Positions 5,864 to 8,739 of a DNA stretch of 8,739 nucleotides are shown here, piece by piece. The DNA lies in assembly GCA_022758945.1 (NCBI GenBank), contig JAEMQE010000144.1, forward strand, positions 1 to 8,739, given 5' to 3'. The stretch comes from Lentimicrobium sp. (lineage in GTDB: Bacteria > Bacteroidota > Bacteroidia > Flavobacteriales > Flavobacteriaceae). The notes under the pieces were generated by a model. That model ran no database searches. It was not told the DNA's origin and saw only the letters and a list, made by a program, of their open reading frames with translations. Every line of letters starts with the position of its first letter. Positions within the stretch are counted from its first letter, which is position 1. The position numbers and the translations under genes were made by a program.

Positions 5864-7756
5864 TTAACTAGCTTCCATCGTATCTAATTCCACCTTCAAA
5901 TTCTTGATGATAAATTCTTGTCGGTCCGGCGTATTTTTCCCCATATAGAAAGACAATAATTGCTCTACGGAGGTGTTTTTATCCATCATAATTGGATCTA
6001 ATCGAATGGTTTCTCCAATAAAATTCTTGAATTCGTCTGGCGATATTTCTCCCAAACCTTTAAATCGGGTAATTTCAGGTTTAGCTCCGCTCCGTTCGCC
6101 TGCGGCTCGGGTTGGTTTTAATTTTTCTATAGCTGCTTTTCGTTCGTCTTCTGAATAGCAATAGATGGTTTCCTTCTTGTTTCGAACCCTGAAAAGTGGC
6201 GTTTGCAAAATATACAAATGTCCTTCTTTGATTAATTCCGGAAAAAATTGCAGGAAGAAAGTAATCAATAATAATCGAATGTGCATTCCATCGACATCGG
6301 CATCGGTGGCGATTACAATGTTGTTGTAACGCAGGTTTTCCATATCATCTTCGATATCCAAAGCGGCTTGCAAGAGATTGAATTCCTCATTTTCATAAAC
6401 AATTTTCTTGCTCATTCCATACGAATTCAAAGGCTTTCCACGCAAACTGAAAACCGCTTGCGTATTCACGTCACGAGATTTGGTAATCGATCCAGAAGCT
6501 GAATCTCCCTCAGTGATAAAAAGCGTACTTTCTAGGTTTCTTGGATTTTTCGTATCGGTAAGATGTGCTCGACAATCACGTAATTTCTTGTTGTGTAGAT
6601 TCGATTTCTTGGCTCTGTCTTTGGCTAATTTTCGAATGCCTGAAAGTTCTTTTCGTTCTCTTTCCGCTTGCATAATTTTTCGCAAAAGCGCATCCGAAGT
6701 TGCAGGGTTTTTATGCAAATAACTGTCTAATTTATTTTTTACAAAATCATTGACAAAAGTACGAACCGATTGCATTCCTGGTTCTGAACCCATATCGGTC
6801 GAACCTAATTTGGTTTTGGTTTGCGATTCGAAAACCGGTTCCATTACCTTGATGCTTATTGCAGTTACGATAGATTTTCGTACATCCGAAGCTTCGAATG
6901 GTTTATTGTAAAATTCTCTGATAGTTTTTACAATGGCTTCGCGATAAGCGGCCAAATGCGTTCCTCCTTGGGTCGTATTTTGCCCGTTTACAAATGAATG
7001 GTATTCCTCGCTGTATTGGGTTTTACTATGAGTCAAGGCAATTTCGATATCGCCTTCTTTTAAATGAATAATTGGATATTCTAAATCTTCGACGTTGATG
7101 GTTTCCTCTAATAAATCTTTCAATCCATTTTCAGAAAAATATTTTTCACCGTTGAATAAAATAGTCAAACCATTGTTTAAGTAACAATAGTTTTTGAGCA
7201 TTTTGATTATATATTCGTATCGGTATTTATAATTTTTAAAAATCGCTTCATCCGGAACAAAAGTAACTTTGGTTCCTTTACGCTTGGTCGTTTCGATAAT
7301 ATCTTCATCGAGCACCAAGTTTCCTCCTGAAAATTCGGCGGCTTTTTGCTTGTCATCACGAACGGATTCCACGCGAAAATAACTGGATAAAGCATTGACG
7401 GCTTTTGTTCCAACACCATTCAACCCTACGGATTTCTTGAACGCAAGTGAATCATACTTTCCACCAGTATTCATTTTGGAAACTACATCGATCACTTTTC
7501 CAAGCGGAATTCCACGACCATAATCACGAACGGAAACCGTTTTATCTTTGATAGTTACCTCAATGGTTTTGCCTGCTCCCATAACGAATTCGTCGATACA
7601 GTTGTCGAGAACTTCTTTAAGAAGAATGTAAATACCATCGTCTGGCGAAGAACCGTCACCGAGTTTTCCGATGTACATTCCGGGACGCATTCTGATGTGT
7701 TCTTTCCAGTCTAGTGACCGAATATTATCTTCGGTATATTGATTTTGATCGGACAT
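5864..7756 (-). CDS. parE: DNA topoisomerase IV subunit B
   Basis: The 630-residue ATPase subunit of topoisomerase IV. In order: the GHKL ATP-binding fold with E48 and N52 in [17 protein letters not shown] at 78-84 and [14 protein letters not shown] at 111-124; the transducer domain with the QTK loop (312-314); and the TOPRIM domain with E416 in [15 protein letters not shown], and D485/D487/D489 in TDADVDG for Mg2+. FKGLGE (565-570) closes the conserved core. The length is that of ParE, without the long insertion of proteobacterial GyrB, and the partner ParC is in the same unit. One oddity is an in-frame, GC-rich insertion encoding roughly residues 548-558 ([10 protein letters not shown]), just before [12 protein letters not shown]. 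parE is the first gene of a compact block with the HEPN and MNT genes and parC; the start MSDQNQ is the only plausible one. Confidence 0.95.
   Translation of the reverse strand: MSDQNQYTEDNIRSLDWKEHIRMRPGMYIGKLGDGSSPDDGIYILLKEVLDNCIDEFVMGAGKTIEVTIKDKTVSVRDYGRGIPLGKVIDVVSKMNTGGKYDSLAFKKSVGLNGVGTKAVNALSSYFRVESVRDDKQKAAEFSGGNLVLDEDIIETTKRKGTKVTFVPDEAIFKNYKYRYEYIIKMLKNYCYLNNGLTILFNGEKYFSENGLKDLLEETINVEDLEYPIIHLKEGDIEIALTHSKTQYSEEYHSFVNGQNTTQGGTHLAAYREAIVKTIREFYNKPFEASDVRKSIVTAISIKVMEPVFESQTKTKLGSTDMGSEPGMQSVRTFVNDFVKNKLDSYLHKNPATSDALLRKIMQAERERKELSGIRKLAKDRAKKSNLHNKKLRDCRAHLTDTKNPRNLESTLFITEGDSASGSITKSRDVNTQAVFSLRGKPLNSYGMSKKIVYENEEFNLLQAALDIEDDMENLRYNNIVIATDADVDGMHIRLLLITFFLQFFPELIKEGHLYILQTPLFRVRNKKETIYCYSEDERKAAIEKLKPTRAAGERSGAKPEITRFKGLGEISPDEFKNFIGETIRLDPIMMDKNTSVEQLLSFYMGKNTPDRQEFIIKNLKVELDTMEAS
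6078..6118. repeat. GC-rich short insertion within parE, flanked by GGTTT direct repeats
   Basis: Bases 6084-6111 are 22 of 28 G/C (79%) in a gene that is about 37-42% GC in other rows counted. The block is flanked by the pentamer GGTTT at 6078-6082 and 6114-6118, giving a 36-base period equal to 12 codons, so the reading frame is kept. It contains a tandem CTCCG-CTCCG (6087-6091? read as 6086-6094 region) and a small inverted GCC-TGC-GGC. On the coding strand it encodes [10 protein letters not shown]. The composition and direct repeats are visible; that it is a mobile or dispersed element is inferred. Confidence 0.55.
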
Positions 7757-7926
7757 TATAAATTTTATCGAATTTAACTGCGTTCTATTCGTTCAAAGCT
7801 TTTTGCATTGAACTCGGGTGTGCTAATATAGTATAATTTGATAAAATTTGAAAGAAGGAAATGTCAAAGTTATTAAGAATGTTTTTGACAGTGGATTTTG
7901 GATTTTTGCTTCATTAATTAGGGTTT
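7757..7926 (-). promoter_or_regulatory. intergenic region upstream of parE; likely holds the operon promoter
   Basis: These 170 bases lie between the FMN reductase stop and the parE ATG and contain no gene I can support. It is the only gap large enough for a promoter of the parE-HEPN-MNT-parC block. On the - strand, TTG, 17 bases, then TAAATTCG resembles the flavobacterial TTG / TAnnTTTG promoter with one mismatch, about 10-15 bases before the ATG; this is weak. A 7-bp inverted repeat TGTCAAA/TTTGACA (7862-7868 and 7884-7890, 15-base loop) followed on the - strand by a pyrimidine-rich stretch may be a weak terminator of the upstream gene or an operator. Confidence 0.35.
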
Positions 7927-8454
7927 CTAAATATTGAAATTGTTAACAATTTCCTTCAACTGATTATCCAATTCCACATTAGAAATCTTTCCTTTTTCAA
8001 CATCAAAATTGTCGTTAAAACTAGGCAAAGAAAAAGTTGTTTTTACGATTGCTCCATATCTTGGAAAAGCATTTTTTGCAATTTCAAGAACTGACGCACC
8101 ACCTCTTTCTCCCGGCGAAGTAGCCATAAGCAACATCGGTTTTTCCTGAAAAACTTTCGCTCCAATTCTGGAACACCAGTCAAAAATATTTTTGAATGCT
8201 ACGGAATAATTCCCGTTGTTTTCTGCAAGGGAAACTACCAGAATATCAGCTGAGGAAATTTTATCTAAAAAGGCTTTTGCCAAAGGATGCTGACCAATTT
8301 CCTTTTCGATGTCGACACTGAATAATGGCATTTGGAAATCATTTAAATCCAAAACCTCAACTTCGTCATTTTCGAAAAGAGAAGCTGCATAAGTGGCTAG
8401 TTTTTTGTTGATGGAATTTTGACTGTTACTTCCTGCAAAGGCTATGATTTTCAT
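7927..8454 (-). CDS. NAD(P)H-dependent FMN reductase-like flavoprotein
   Basis: The 175-residue protein is a flavodoxin-fold member of the NADPH-dependent FMN reductase family (azoreductase/chromate reductase-like). It opens with a beta strand and the FMN phosphate-binding loop GSNSQNSIN (8-16). The second flavin-contact region, which in relatives reads PEYNGS...LKNxxDW, appears as AENNGNYSVAFKNIFDW (77-93), and a third loop, SPGERGG, is at 113-119. Such enzymes use NAD(P)H to reduce bound FMN and pass electrons to quinones, metals or azo compounds; the natural substrate cannot be told from the sequence. I chose the ATG at 8454 because the protein then starts MKIIAFAGSNS in register with the family; an ATG at 8493 would add 13 residues (MFQFLVLLKKQNS) without family support. 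It is bounded upstream by the ychF terminator and so is probably monocistronic. Confidence 0.88.
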   Translation of the reverse strand: MKIIAFAGSNSQNSINKKLATYAASLFENDEVEVLDLNDFQMPLFSVDIEKEIGQHPLAKAFLDKISSADILVVSLAENNGNYSVAFKNIFDWCSRIGAKVFQEKPMLLMATSPGERGGASVLEIAKNAFPRYGAIVKTTFSLPSFNDNFDVEKGKISNVELDNQLKEIVNNFNI

Positions 8455-8506
8455 ACTATTTTGTTTTTTTAAAAGTACTAAAAATTGAAACACAAATTAA
8501 ATAAAA

Positions 8507-8536
8507 AAAGCCTGCAAAATTACTCTTGCAGGCTTT
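8507..8536 (-). terminator. intrinsic terminator downstream of ychF
   Basis: AAAGCCTGCAA (8507-8517) pairs perfectly over 11 bp with TTGCAGGCTTT (8526-8536), with an 8-base loop. Read on the - strand the GC-rich stem is followed by a run of T (CTTTTTTTATTT), the classical form of a factor-independent terminator, and it lies about 40 bases after the ychF stop codon. On the + strand only three T follow, so termination is directed at the minus-strand transcript. Confidence 0.9.
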
Positions 8537-8537
8537 A

Positions 8538-8572
8538 ATATCTTACTACTTGATACTTAAATCTTGATACTT
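8538..8572 (-). repeat. heptamer tandem array after the ychF stop
   Basis: On the - strand, starting one base after the ychF TAA, five consecutive 7-base units all begin with AAG: AAGTATC (8572-8566), AAGATTT, AAGTATC again (8558-8552), AAGTAGT and AAGATAT. The array ends just before the terminator stem. Units 1 and 3 are identical. The phase is as strict as in the array at 1497-1573, though the unit sequence differs. Confidence 0.6.
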
Positions 8573-8573
8573 T

Positions 8574-8739
8574 TTACACATTAAACCTAAAGTGCATCAC
8601 ATCGCCATCTTTCACAATATATTCTTTTCCTTCGACTTTGAATTTCCCAGCTTCTTTGCATTTGGCTTCTGAACCATAATGAACGAAATCTTCATACGAA
8701 ATTACTTCGGCACGGATAAATCCTTTTTCGAAATCAGTG
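8574..8739 (-). CDS. ychF: redox-regulated ATPase YchF, C-terminal fragment (5' part outside the window)
   Basis: The last 54 codons of an open frame that enters from the right edge. The translation begins [18 protein letters not shown] and ends [15 protein letters not shown], the typical C-terminal TGS-type domain of the universally conserved YchF/OLA1 ATPase, where the [11 protein letters not shown] ending is close to invariant. YchF binds ATP rather than GTP and associates with ribosomes; the nucleotide-binding G motifs are outside the window. The stop TAA is at 8574-8576. An earlier reading with a stop at 8581 fails because that frame contains an internal TAG. The gene is followed by the AAG heptamer array and a strong terminator. 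Confidence 0.93.
   Translation of the reverse strand, partial: TDFEKGFIRAEVISYEDFVHYGSEAKCKEAGKFKVEGKEYIVKDGDVMHFRFNV

Noticed and set aside
2440..7756. Reading the topoisomerase pair as gyrase (gyrA/gyrB)
   Set aside because: The C-terminal domain has a degenerate GyrA box only, and both subunits lie in one unit with topoisomerase IV-type lengths and motifs.
7862..7890. TGTCAAA/TTTGACA inverted repeat as terminator or operator
   Set aside because: Only 7 bp, AT-rich, with a 15-base loop; too weak to list as a separate feature. Mentioned only in the intergenic entry.
8455..8493. Upstream ATG for the FMN reductase
   Set aside because: It would add 13 residues before the first beta strand MKIIAFAGS; the family starts at that strand, and the added DNA is AT-rich leader.
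8515..8522. TAATTTTG on the - strand, a perfect match to the flavobacterial -7 element TAnnTTTG upstream of the FMN reductase
   Set aside because: It lies in the loop and stem of the ychF terminator and no TTG is present 17-23 bases upstream, so I did not list it as a promoter.
1..8739. tRNA, rRNA, IS element, integrase, CRISPR array
   Set aside because: No cloverleaf, rRNA-like stretch, transposase or integrase motif, or regularly spaced direct repeats of CRISPR length were seen on either strand.

Overview
The window looks like a chromosomal segment of a Flavobacterium-type member of the Bacteroidota. The reasons are an AT-rich composition (roughly 35-40% GC in most rows I counted by hand), genes without obvious Shine-Dalgarno sequences, topoisomerase IV subunits of the flavobacterial type (a ~900-residue ParC with acidic ends and a degenerate GyrA box), and short AT-rich heptamer repeat arrays between genes. 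This assignment comes from sequence recognition only; no search was run.

Left part, + strand (1-2347): the 3' part of a pentapeptide-repeat gene, interrupted near the window edge by an in-frame TGA; a DUF1572/DinB-like protein one base downstream; a hairpin; a small lipoprotein of unknown function; and a TerC-family membrane protein. An array of eleven phased 7-base units fills the whole gap between lipoprotein and TerC and encodes the lipoprotein's last residues. A bidirectional terminator at 2374-2410 separates this block from the convergent minus-strand genes.

Right part, - strand (2440-8739), read from high to low coordinates: the C-terminal end of ychF, a heptamer array and a strong terminator, a NAD(P)H-dependent FMN reductase-like protein, then a compact four-gene block parE - HEPN (HI0074 type) - MNT nucleotidyltransferase (HI0073 type) - parC. 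The last four genes are separated by 11 bases, a 1-base overlap and 0 bases, so they look like one transcription unit.

The most notable feature is this layout. A two-gene HEPN/MNT module, with the toxin motif RX4HXY and the antitoxin motif GSX10DXD both intact, sits between the two subunits of an essential topoisomerase. Its ~29% GC is visibly lower than that of its neighbours. Other notable points are a 36-base GC-rich in-frame insertion in parE, a QITLF C-terminus on ParC that resembles the sliding-clamp-binding motif, the heptamer arrays, and the nonsense codon in the Qnr-like pentapeptide gene. No tRNA, rRNA, IS element or CRISPR array was seen.
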